From: Bacteroidia bacterium
GTDB taxonomy: Bacteria > Bacteroidota > Bacteroidia > Bacteroidales > Paludibacteraceae
Assembly (NCBI GenBank): GCA_009930305.1
Contig: RZYM01000013.1
Coordinates: 1-55,571 of the forward strand
Direction: 5' to 3'
DNA length: 55,571 nt
In this document: one piece after another, positions 45,683 to 54,500 of the stretch
Numbering within the stretch: position 1 is the first letter of the stretch
Layout: every line of letters begins with the position of its first letter
The notes under the pieces: model-generated
The model's input: the letters and a program-made list of their open reading frames with translations, nothing else
Database searches by the model: none
Told to the model about the DNA's origin: nothing
Position numbers and translations under genes: made by a program

Positions 45683-45713
45683 CAAAGGTACAAATTTTAT
45701 AAGTTTAGTCAAC
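45683..45713 (-). promoter_or_regulatory. rnpB promoter
   Basis: TACCTTTG (45683-45690) with GTTG at 45710-45713, 19 bases away (three of four bases match TTTG), directly upstream of the RNase P RNA on the minus strand. Confidence 0.65.
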
Positions 45714-45795
45714 AATAAAGATGTATTTAGAATGAATTTAGACTACATAAACATAAAATATGAACTGGTTTAAAAAATCTAAATTGATTTTTAAC

Positions 45796-45803
45796 TAACT
45801 TTG
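45796..45803 (+). promoter_or_regulatory. Promoter of the DUF554 gene (-7 element)
   Basis: TAACTTTG followed by CGC, 19 bases upstream of the ATG at 45823. Confidence 0.5.
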
Positions 45804-45822
45804 CGCGAATAAAAATATAAAT

Positions 45823-46521
45823 ATGATCGGAACTCTTGTAAATACGGCAGCAATTATTTTAGGTGGTTTTATTGGAATGATTTTTAAAAAAAATCTACCT
45901 GAAAAATACGTAAATATATACTTTCAAGCTATAGGCATATTTACAATTATGCTTGGTGTTAAAATGGGTTTTGGCATGAATAATCCTCTAATAGTAGTGC
46001 TTAGTTTGGCATGTGGCGGTTTATGTGGTGAATATTTAAAATTAGAAGAACGCACGGAAAATCTAAGTAATAAATTTAAACGTGTACTACATGCTAAAAA
46101 CGAACAATTTACAGAAGGTTTCATTACAGCTACACTACTTTTTTGCATGGGTTCAATGTCTGTAATCGGTGCAATTGAAGAGGGATTCGGGAGAACTTCA
46201 GATATTTTGTTAACAAAGTCGATAATGGATGGATTTTCGGCTATTCTACTTGCATCTGCATTTGGTTCAAGCGTGCTATTTGCATCTATCTCAGTTCTTT
46301 TATATCAAGGAATTATAACATTATTCGTGTACTTATTTGCTCGTGATATACCTAACGAATATATAGTAGCAATTACCGCTGTCGGTGGTATCCTGCTAAT
46401 TGGCTTAGGTATTAATATCCTCAAAATAAAGAATCTAAAAATCGTAAATTTACTTCCTTCATTAGTGTTTATTTGTCTTTTTCTGTTCGTATATAGATTT
46501 TTGGTTACATTACAATACTGA
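45823..46521 (+). CDS. DUF554 (YqgA-like) membrane protein
   Basis: A 232-residue membrane protein with about six or seven hydrophobic segments. The opening MIGTLVNTAAIILGGFIGMIFKK and the central FCMGSMSVIGAIEEG followed by LLTKSIMDGFSAI are the hallmark motifs of DUF554 (E. coli YqgA). The function is unknown; a transport role has been suggested because the two halves look like an internal repeat. Single-gene unit with its own promoter, between rnpB and the superoxide reductase gene. Confidence 0.87.
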   Translation: MIGTLVNTAAIILGGFIGMIFKKNLPEKYVNIYFQAIGIFTIMLGVKMGFGMNNPLIVVLSLACGGLCGEYLKLEERTENLSNKFKRVLHAKNEQFTEGFITATLLFCMGSMSVIGAIEEGFGRTSDILLTKSIMDGFSAILLASAFGSSVLFASISVLLYQGIITLFVYLFARDIPNEYIVAITAVGGILLIGLGINILKIKNLKIVNLLPSLVFICLFLFVYRFLVTLQY

Positions 46522-46599
46522 TTTATTGATATTTTCGAAAAAAAACAATTCCTTTTCGTAAAATTCTATAATGATAATATGAAGTTTAATCAAAATTCT

Positions 46600-46607
46600 T
46601 ATATTTG
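46600..46607 (+). promoter_or_regulatory. Promoter of the superoxide reductase gene (-7 element)
   Basis: TATATTTG, 26 bases upstream of the ATG at 46633. It excludes an in-frame start at 46579. Confidence 0.55.
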
Positions 46608-46632
46608 TAGGACAACATTAAATTATTTCATA

Positions 46633-47016
46633 ATGAAAGAACAAGTTAAATTTTTTAGATGCAACATCTGCGGCAATCTTGTAGCAACTATTAACAGTTC
46701 TGGTGTTCCAATGGTATGCTGCGATGAAGAGATGGAAGAATTGCAAGCAAATACTGTAGATGCATCAACCGAAAAGCATGTACCTGTAGTAACTAACGTG
46801 AGCGAAGGTGTTTGGAATGTAAAAATCGGAAGTGTTCCTCATCCAATGACACCTGAACATTTTATTGATTTTGTTTATTTTGAGACTTCAAACGGAGGTC
46901 AGCTTGTATATCTTAATGGTGAACCAAGTGCACAAGTATGTACCTTAGGCGAGAAGCTGACTGCAGTATATGCATATTGCAATTTGCATGGATTGTGGAA
47001 AACAGAAATCAAATAA
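46633..47016 (+). CDS. dfx: Desulfoferrodoxin-type superoxide reductase (2Fe-SOR)
   Basis: Reduces superoxide to hydrogen peroxide without making oxygen, a defence typical of anaerobes. The 127-residue protein has both iron sites: centre I, the desulforedoxin domain, with Cys10, Cys13, Cys29 and Cys30 (CNIC...CC), and centre II with His49 in EKHVP (Glu47 and Lys48 of the catalytic EK pair are present), His70, His76, Cys116 and His119. The start at 46633 is set by the promoter and by the match of residue 1 to the family. Single-gene unit with a strong terminator. Confidence 0.95.
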   Translation: MKEQVKFFRCNICGNLVATINSSGVPMVCCDEEMEELQANTVDASTEKHVPVVTNVSEGVWNVKIGSVPHPMTPEHFIDFVYFETSNGGQLVYLNGEPSAQVCTLGEKLTAVYAYCNLHGLWKTEIK

Positions 47017-47046
47017 GATGATGCAATTGTAGTCTTCTAATTAATA

Positions 47047-47080
47047 GCGGTATACGAAAAACGTATACCGCATTTTTTTT
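47047..47080 (+). terminator. Terminator of the superoxide reductase gene
   Basis: A perfect 10-bp stem GCGGTATACG / CGTATACCGC with an AAAAA loop, followed by A and eight T residues. Confidence 0.92.
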
Positions 47081-47100
47081 GCCATTTCTTCAATCTGCCT

Positions 47101-47126
47101 AAAATCAAATTAAAGAGTTTGATTTT
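47101..47126 (-). terminator. Possible weak terminator behind the AbiE pair
   Basis: A perfect 9-bp inverted repeat AAAATCAAA / TTTGATTTT with an 8-base loop, about 55 bases behind the abiEii stop. All pairs but two are A-T and there is no separate T run, so the call is weak. Confidence 0.35.
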
Positions 47127-47181
47127 GTGGCTGTTACCATACTTGGGTTACAAAATGGTTTGCAAGGGCAAAAATAGTGAT

Positions 47182-48006
47182 CTATTCAAAAATAATCATA
47201 TCTGTTAACTGAATAAAATAGTCAGTAGACCATATCTTAAGATTGTCGCTATTCTTAACAAATGGCTCTACATCTTGTTTTACCATATCAATATCAGTAG
47301 AAAGTATCTTCTCTTTTAGTAGCTTAATAAACTCTTCTTTATTTATTTCAAATCCATTAAACTCACGAATACGCGTCTGAAGATGGTTGAAATCTAATTT
47401 AACTCCATTTCTTACATACCACTCAAAATCATACCAATCCCGTCCCTTTACTCTGTTTTTCCATGTGCGAAAGGCCAAAGCATGCATCTTACCTGCATAT
47501 AAATCGGGAAGAGTAAAACAACGTGTCATAAAAGAATATGGATGCAATAGTAGCTTTTGTTCAGTTTGAAAATTTAAAGGCGGTTTCGTATCTACTTCTA
47601 TTTTTATTTTCAAACTTTTTTCGGTCTGAAAAGCTACATCATATACTATTGTATCATCTTTCAAAAAAGCTGATTCTACCTTTCCGAAATTCTTCTTGTC
47701 TTTCTTGGTAATGATTATATTACGATCTAATGTGCTAAACTCATCTATGATGGCAGGAAAATAGTCTTCCAGATTAAATGACTCATCGTGCGATAAAAGT
47801 GAGAAATCCATATCCTCTGAAAAACGATCTAACTTATGGAATATCCTTAAGCAAGTACCTCCATAAAAAGCAGCCTTGTCAAAGAAGCCTCCACGATATA
47901 GTCCTGCCAATGTTATCTGTTGCATCACCTCATAGATTGAGTTACGACGGTCTTTGTCACTAATAATTTGATATTTGGAGAGCATTTGCTCGAAAATAGT
48001 ATTCAT
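47182..48006 (-). CDS. abiEii: AbiEii-type nucleotidyltransferase toxin
   Basis: Toxin of a type IV toxin-antitoxin system that can give abortive phage infection. The 274-residue protein has the DNA polymerase beta-like nucleotidyltransferase core: FYGGTCLRIFHKLDRFSEDMDFSL (GG at 49-50, Asp65 and Asp67 as DxD), a third acidic strand KIEVDTKPP, and the late motif KGRDWYDFEWYV. Related toxins transfer nucleotides to tRNA or block translation by a similar route. Its start overlaps the antitoxin stop by 4 bases. It lies between two housekeeping genes, dfx and mnmE, as an accessory insertion. Confidence 0.88.
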   Translation of the reverse strand: MNTIFEQMLSKYQIISDKDRRNSIYEVMQQITLAGLYRGGFFDKAAFYGGTCLRIFHKLDRFSEDMDFSLLSHDESFNLEDYFPAIIDEFSTLDRNIIITKKDKKNFGKVESAFLKDDTIVYDVAFQTEKSLKIKIEVDTKPPLNFQTEQKLLLHPYSFMTRCFTLPDLYAGKMHALAFRTWKNRVKGRDWYDFEWYVRNGVKLDFNHLQTRIREFNGFEINKEEFIKLLKEKILSTDIDMVKQDVEPFVKNSDNLKIWSTDYFIQLTDMIIFE

Positions 48007-48635
48007 CGTTGTAAAAGTTTAAGTAGATTCATTATAGTAGCCTTTTTTTTTCCAACTTTTAAACACTGTTCAAAGATAGACTTATCCATTTGATAAAATG
48101 CATCCATATCAAAGCGAAGATTATCCTCCAAGTATATCAATACATCTTTCTGAAATCGTAGATTCAGGTTTGGAGTATGTATAATTAAGTCGCAGAGTGC
48201 CTTTTCGGGAGAAGCGATAAGAAATGAAGTAAGCTCTTTTATTTCTTGTCTTATGCCAATCGAGAAATACTCCTTTGAGCATCCAGTGAACTGAAACGTT
48301 CCAAGTGAATTTTTAAACTCTTTAGAGTGTTTGGTGGTAATTGATTGAATAGTGTAAACACTCTCCGGAATTAAACCGTAATAGCGTAATGCAAATTCCA
48401 TCGATACATAAGATGGTCCGTATAGGTGATTGGCTATAAGTTCTTCCGATAGGAGCTGCCCGCTCACATTGGGAGATACAACGTACATACCTTTCTTTAG
48501 TCTTATAAGTTTACCTGACTTTTCAAGCTCGCTTATTTTATTATGAACTGACTTGTAGCCGGGAAATAATGATTTTAGTATCGCAAAATCAATTGGCGTA
48601 TTTCCAAATTCAGATAGTAGTTTCATAACTTTCAC
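48003..48635 (-). CDS. abiEi: AbiEi-type antitoxin and repressor
   Basis: A 210-residue antitoxin of the AbiEi family: an N-terminal winged helix (residues 1-55, with KSLFPGYKSVHNKISELEKSGKLIRLKKGMYVV), then the conserved central ANHLYGPSYVSMEFALRYYGLIPE and a C-terminal domain with PEKALCDLI. In the Streptococcus AbiE system the protein neutralises AbiEii without direct binding and represses its own operon through inverted repeats. Here a perfect inverted repeat lies over its promoter. First gene of the pair. Confidence 0.86.
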   Translation of the reverse strand: MKVMKLLSEFGNTPIDFAILKSLFPGYKSVHNKISELEKSGKLIRLKKGMYVVSPNVSGQLLSEELIANHLYGPSYVSMEFALRYYGLIPESVYTIQSITTKHSKEFKNSLGTFQFTGCSKEYFSIGIRQEIKELTSFLIASPEKALCDLIIHTPNLNLRFQKDVLIYLEDNLRFDMDAFYQMDKSIFEQCLKVGKKKATIMNLLKLLQR

Positions 48636-48999
48636 TTTTTATTCTCCGCAAATATAGTAAAAATATGAATAGATAATACTATTATATCCAATTATCTATT
48701 CGTAAAATTGCTATTTAAGAGTTTTTCTTATGTTTCTAACTTGTATAAATTTGTTTCATAGGAGCAAAAATTCAACCAACAATATTATAACCTTTCTGGT
48801 ATAATATTGTGTTATATATCTACAAATATACCAGATAGGGTATATTTAGTTAAGTTCAATATCTCAAAATGACAACAATAGTAACAAATTAGTGACAAAA
48901 TAAATTAATCACTAAAGGTTACAAAGTATATACAAAGTGATGTAAAAAAATTGAATTACAGGAAATTAATATTCGATATACAGCTTATATTAGAGGTTA
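48636..48999. other. 364-base AT-rich gap with several inverted repeats
   Basis: No gene. Besides the AbiE promoter/operator it holds: CAATATTATAACC / GGTATAATATTG (48780-48809, one bulge), AAATATACC / GGTATATTT (48824-48832 and 48839-48847, perfect) and TTAGTGA / TCACTAA (48889-48895 and 48909-48915). None ends in a T run on the minus side that would make it a terminator. Confidence 0.6.
48649..48701 (-). promoter_or_regulatory. AbiE promoter and probable operator
   Basis: TATATTTG on the minus strand (48649-48656), and just upstream of it an 11-bp perfect inverted repeat GAATAGATAAT (48667-48677) / ATTATCTATTC (48691-48701). The arm centres are 24 bases apart, on roughly the same face of the helix, and the repeat covers the expected -33 site. 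Confidence 0.6.
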
Positions 49000-50391
49000 T
49001 TATTTCCCTATACAAAAGTTTTTAAATATCGAATGGAGTACCTCTTCAGATGAGATTTCGCCAACTATTGAGCCAAGGGCATCGAGGCAATCGTGCAAAT
49101 CGAGTGATAACAAATCACCTGATAGTTTGGAATCAAGTCCATCTTGAACTCGGCGGATAGCTTCGAGGGCTTTACATAAAGCTTCGTAGTGACGAAGATT
49201 TGTAACAATTACATCTTCTGATGAGATTTCGGGCATATGAGATGATTCTACGATCAGATTGATTAATTCAGCTATGTTTTCTTTATATTTTGCAGATATA
49301 AAAATACTTTGAGCTTGGACGTTCGAAAACAAGTCTTCAAGAACACACTTTTCGGATTCGGATACTTTATCTACCTTATTAAAAACCAAAAGAAGCTTTT
49401 TACCTTGAGTGCGAGGTATAATACGTTCTGCCATCCAATCGATATGCTCGTTTACTTGAGTTGCATCAATCATCCAAATTACTATTGAGGCTTGTTCAAT
49501 AGCCTTATAACTACGTTTTATACCTAATTTTTCGATATCATCATCGGTTTGGCGAATACCAGCCGTATCAATAAAACGAAACATGATACCCGACAAAACA
49601 GTAGTATCCTCAACTAAATCGCGAGTTGTACCATGTATGTCAGATACAATTGCACGTTCTTCATTCAACAAAACATTTAGCAGCGTTGATTTTCCGGCAT
49701 TGGTTTCGCCGACAATAGCAACAGACACACCATTTTTAATAGCATTCCCTGCTGAAAATGATTTTGATAAGGAGTCTATTTTTGCATCAATCTCTTGCGA
49801 TAGTAATTTTAGACGCGATCTGTCTGCAAAAACAACATCTTCTTCGACAAAGTCTAATTCTAATTCGATTAAGGCAGTAAACTCCAATAGTTTTTCACGC
49901 AATAATGCCAATTCTGACGAAAAGCCCCCACGCATCTGATTAATTGCTACACGATGGGCGGCTGCAGATGTTGATGCAATAAGGTCGGCTACTGCTTCGG
50001 CTTGAGACAAATCCATCTTGCCATTTAAAAATGCACGTTGGGTAAATTCACCGGGACCTGCCATCACACAACCTTGAGCCAACAATAATCTTACTATTTC
50101 TTGCTGTACATATAGTGAGCCGTGGCATGATATTTCAACTACATCTTCACCTGTAAAAGAATTAGGTGCTCTAAATACTGTAACTATAACTTCATCAATT
50201 ACTTTAGCTTCTGCATCAACTATACGACCAAAGGCTGCCATATCGGAGCCTTGTTCTAACAAAGATTTTTTTGCTTTAAATATCTTATCTGATAAACAAA
50301 TGGCTTGTTTACCTGAAACGCGTATTACAGCAATTCCCCCTACTCCCGGAGCAGTTGAAATAGCGCATATTGTTGTATCTAATTGAATCAT
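49000..50391 (-). CDS. mnmE: tRNA modification GTPase MnmE
   Basis: With MnmG it adds the cmnm5 group to wobble uridine 34 of several tRNAs. The 463-residue protein has the N-terminal folate-binding domain (IRVSGKQA, FTGEDVVEISCHG, GPGEFTQRAFLNGKMDLSQAEAV), the inserted G domain with GETNAGKSTLLN, DTAGIR and FNKVD, and the C-terminal FCIGK end that carries the catalytic Cys. The start at the ATG 50391 is preferred to a GTG two codons upstream. A TAATTTTG (50397-50404) stands 5 bases before it, so the transcript may be nearly leaderless. Confidence 0.95.
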   Translation of the reverse strand: MIQLDTTICAISTAPGVGGIAVIRVSGKQAICLSDKIFKAKKSLLEQGSDMAAFGRIVDAEAKVIDEVIVTVFRAPNSFTGEDVVEISCHGSLYVQQEIVRLLLAQGCVMAGPGEFTQRAFLNGKMDLSQAEAVADLIASTSAAAHRVAINQMRGGFSSELALLREKLLEFTALIELELDFVEEDVVFADRSRLKLLSQEIDAKIDSLSKSFSAGNAIKNGVSVAIVGETNAGKSTLLNVLLNEERAIVSDIHGTTRDLVEDTTVLSGIMFRFIDTAGIRQTDDDIEKLGIKRSYKAIEQASIVIWMIDATQVNEHIDWMAERIIPRTQGKKLLLVFNKVDKVSESEKCVLEDLFSNVQAQSIFISAKYKENIAELINLIVESSHMPEISSEDVIVTNLRHYEALCKALEAIRRVQDGLDSKLSGDLLSLDLHDCLDALGSIVGEISSEEVLHSIFKNFCIGK

Positions 50392-50528
50392 AGCCACAAA
50401 ATTACTACATTTTCTGGCATCACCGAATAAATAAACAAGATAAACGCTGTAATAAGATTATTTAGCAGGTGAAACCGAAAAACAATTACGCATGACCAAA
50501 TATGTCCCATAGTATTGAAAAAATTTCG

Positions 50529-50536
50529 TATCTTTG
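50529..50536 (+). promoter_or_regulatory. efp promoter (-7 element)
   Basis: TATCTTTG followed by CA, 36 bases upstream of the ATG at 50573. It overlaps a TTG at 50534, ruling out the longer frame. Confidence 0.6.
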
Positions 50537-50572
50537 CAGCCTAAAAACAAATATCATAAAAAATTAATATTT

Positions 50573-51136
50573 ATGGCAACTACAGCTGATTTTAAAACAG
50601 GCATGTGCATTGAACATAATGGAGCTTTGTATTATGTCGTTAATTTTCTACATGTAAAACCCGGAAAAGGAAATACGTTTGTACGTACAAAACTAAAGAA
50701 CGTAAAAACCGGATTAGTATTGGAAGAACGCTTTAATGCAGGTATTCGTATCAACGTTGCACGCGTTGAACGCAGACCTATGCAATTCTTATACAAAGAC
50801 GACATGGGATATAACTTAATGAATACTGAAACTTTTGAACAAATCTGTATTCCTGAAGATAGTATCAATGGCGCAGCATTTATGAAAGAAGGCGAAATGC
50901 TTGAAGCTGTATTCCACGCTGATACAGAATCATTATTATATGCAGATATGCCTGCATCAGTAATTCTAGAAGTAACATACACAGAACCAGGTATTAAAGG
51001 TGATACTGCAACTAACACACTTAAGCCTGCAACTGTTGAAACAGGAGCTACAGTTCGTGTACCTTTGTTTATTAACACAGGTGATAAAATCAAAATCAAT
51101 ACCGAAGATGGTTCGTACGTAGAGCGTGCGAAATAA
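50573..51136 (+). CDS. efp: Translation elongation factor P
   Basis: EF-P rescues ribosomes stalled on polyproline. The 187-residue protein has the three beta domains of the family and the tip loop [14 protein letters not shown], where Lys32 of E. coli EF-P is the residue that is modified in some bacteria. No EpmA/EpmB/EarP genes are near. The start at the ATG 50573 ([10 protein letters not shown]) is fixed by the promoter. Single-gene unit with its own terminator. Confidence 0.95.
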   Translation: MATTADFKTGMCIEHNGALYYVVNFLHVKPGKGNTFVRTKLKNVKTGLVLEERFNAGIRINVARVERRPMQFLYKDDMGYNLMNTETFEQICIPEDSINGAAFMKEGEMLEAVFHADTESLLYADMPASVILEVTYTEPGIKGDTATNTLKPATVETGATVRVPLFINTGDKIKINTEDGSYVERAK

Positions 51137-51157
51137 GGTATTATTATTTTATATTTT

Positions 51158-51190
51158 AATGGAGATGTTTTTTGAAAAAACATCTCCATT
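51158..51190 (+). terminator. Terminator of efp
   Basis: Stem AATGGAGATGTTTT / AAAACATCTCCATT with a short TTGA-type loop, 21 bases behind the efp stop. The tail ATTATTTT is only moderately T-rich. Confidence 0.75.
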
Positions 51191-51546
51191 ATTATTTTAA
51201 CAATTTATATACGACTATTTACTATTAGTACATAAGTACAAATGTCATTCTATTTCAATAAGATAAGTCTACGCAATACTAATTAACACCACAAACGATA
51301 GCAGTATACATAGCAAAAAGTCGTTTTTTAATGCTCTTTTTAATAAAAATTTACTTAACTTCGCTAGCATTCTACTATTGGTGCCCTTGTATTAAAAACC
51401 GAAATTGCGTGGCTGTTCCTTTGACCATTTAGGTTTAACCGGGTCATCACTCCTCAAAAAAGATATAAGTTTCGCAAACTTTGGTTACATACAATTACTT
51501 GTAGAAAGTAAACCATAGTGAATATAATGTGAAGAAGAACCCAAAT
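51191..51546. other. Gap between efp and the giant surface-protein gene
   Basis: No gene in 356 bases and no RNA I can recognise. Possible -7 elements for the giant gene are poor: TAACTTCG near 51354 and TAAGTTTC near 51465 each miss one base of TAnnTTTG. Confidence 0.5.
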
Positions 51547-54500
51547 ATGGCGAAACGTATTTTCAATATATTAATAGTATTCTGCATCGCAGCGGTAAAT
51601 CTATTTGCTCAATCCGGCATCAATGTTGGCACACCTAACTTGTCTTTTGAGCAGGGCAACTTCAATAATTGGACACGAGAATTAGGATACTTTAGAGTAC
51701 TTGCAAGCGATTTTACTAGTTTTGAATACTACAATTGGACTACAGTATCAAATTCGGGAGAAAGAATAGAGTTGCAGAGTTCAATGAATACTAACGACCC
51801 TGTTTTTTCATGTAGTAATTTTTACACTAATCCTACTGGATATTCAGCTGCACGAGTAGGTCGTCCTATGTTTACAGAGGGCATGCCAAGTGGTGGCTAT
51901 AGCTGCACACAAAGATGGAATAATTTCAGAGGTGCCGCTGCCGAGCGAATGACGTATACATTTACTGTGACAAAACAAACCACTTTGCTGTATTTTCAGT
52001 TCGCAATGGTTTTACACAACCCCGGAACAGCAACAGGACAGCACGTTGGTCAGCAATATCCTACATTTGGAATCAATATTACAATAACAGACCCTGTATC
52101 TGGTTTGATATCAAAGCCACAATGTACAAGTATAGAATTACATCCATCTGATAATCCGAATGAAGAGAAATACCTTAAAAGATACACGGCTCAATGTAAT
52201 AATAGTAATGCAGGTGCCAATTTAATCAATTTTCAATACTTGCCGTGGACAATCGGAGCAGTAAATCTAATAGATTTTATAGGTCAGACTGTTACTATCG
52301 AAATCTACAACCACGACTGTTTAGTTGATTGTTCTGGTTATCCTGTTGCAGGTGGTCACTCTGCGTATGGTTATTTTACGGCTGAGACACGCTCTCTGAA
52401 TTTTAATATACGTAATTGCGAGGGCGAGGATGCTATAATTACAGCTCCATCAGGATTCTCAAAATATACTTGGAATAGATCAGATGGACTACCTATTACA
52501 TATAAAACAGCCGGTGATAGTTCTGCAATTCTTGTAGACCAAAGTACATTAAACCCTAGTACTGTATATACCTGTAGTTTGGCAACAGGTACTGATTGCG
52601 GAGAGATTGTGCTTGATACTACATTAAATACAATAGCTGTCAGACCTGATTTTGAATATACAATTGACTGTGGTGGAGAAGTTCATTTTACCAATACATC
52701 TGCATGCGCTCAAGACTCAATAATTGCTTATAAATGGTTATTCGGTGATGGTAATTACTCCGAAGAAAAAGATCCTTCCCATATTTATACTACACCAGGA
52801 TCTCAGACAATTCAACTTACAGCATTCTCACAATCTGGATGTTCAAAGACAATAACCAGAACAATAATTGTACCTCAATATCCTGTTCCCGATATTTCGG
52901 GACAGAATAATGTATGTTCGGGTACCGAGATATCGCTTTTCGCTGATGGTGGAACTTACGGATGCGTTTATGAATGGCGAAAGGACAACAAAACGAGTCC
53001 TGTAATTGGTAATGAGCAAGCTTTAGTAGATACTGCAACAATTAGTCAATCTTATTATGTAACTGTTACCGATCCTAATAATTGCGTTTACGAAGACGAA
53101 ATTTATGTACTTGTTCGTACATCTCCTAATGTATTAATAACCGGAGATAATGAAGTTTGTATTGGAGATTCTGCAACACTTACCGCACGTAATGCACAAA
53201 CATACCAATGGGAAGGATTTGGAACAAATGCAACTATTCGCGTAAAACCAGAAGATAACCCAACTACATATAAGGTAATCGGTTATTCTAGCAACGGATG
53301 TTTTGCCGAAGCAAGTTTTCCTGTAGCTGTGCGTCAGTTGCCTATTGTATCAGTATTGGGTAATCCGGAAATTTGCCACGGCGAAAGTGACACATTGATA
53401 GCTACGGGAGCATCTACATATAGATGGGAAAATTACCTATCAGGAAGCGAAAGAATTGTAAAGCCTGGAAGTGGAAAATACAATTATATAGTTACGGGAA
53501 CTGATGATTTTGGCTGTAAAAACAAGGACTCAATGACAGTTACTGTAAAAGCACTGCCAAATCTGACATTTAGTGGAGAAACCGATTTATGCGAAGGTAT
53601 GACCGGAACTTATACTGTTTTTGGTGCGCCATACGTAATATGGGAAGATGGTTCGACCAACAAACAAGTTTCGTGCATCATACAAAATGATACAGTCTTA
53701 AAAGCATGGGGTACACTAAATGGTTGTACTACAAATATTGATATACCTGTTAGCACAAAACTTAACCCATACGTGTTTATTTCAGGCCCTAATTCTTTGT
53801 GTTTAAACTCGACTATAACATTGACTGCAAACGGAGCAAGTTCATATCAATGGAATGACATTTCAGGTAGTACGACTACTTCCATTTCGATATCTCCATT
53901 TTTCAAAACAAAGTATCAGGTAATAGGAACTGCTACTAACGGATGTTCTTCAATGGATACTCTTACAGTACATGTAAATCCGCTACCTACAATCAATATT
54001 TCTGCTCCGACATCTGTTTGCTATGGAGATATCACATCACTAGTAGCCTCAGGAGCAAACACATATATATGGAATGGAATTATACCAAGTGCTGAATACG
54101 ATCCGATAATAACAAAAGATTCAACTTTTTCTGTGTTAGGTACCGACATTAATGGATGCCAAAACACTGCTAGTAAAACAATTACAAAATTAGATTTACC
54201 ACAACTTACATATACCGGTGAAGATGAAATTTGTTATGGCGAGAGTACTATAATTACAGTAAGTGGCGCAAATTCATATAGTTGGGATAGCAATACTACA
54301 GGTAGTTCTATTCTAATTAATCCAAAACAAGATACAATTTTGACGGTAACAGGATATATACAAGGATGCTCTGCTACATTAACGATTCCTATTATTGTAA
54401 AACCGCTACCTACTGTTTACATATCAGGAAATAACACTATTTGTTTAAATGATGTTACAACATTAACTGCTAACGGAGCCGATACATATTTATGGAACAA

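Noticed and set aside
51460-51475. TAAGTTTC as promoter of the giant surface-protein gene
   Set aside because: It lacks the final G of the element and has no TTTG at the right distance; the true start cannot be placed by eye.
52817-53041. Minus-strand open frame inside the giant surface-protein gene
   Set aside because: Lies within a continuous plus-strand frame with a clear signal peptide, PKD domain and Ig-like repeats; no promoter in front.
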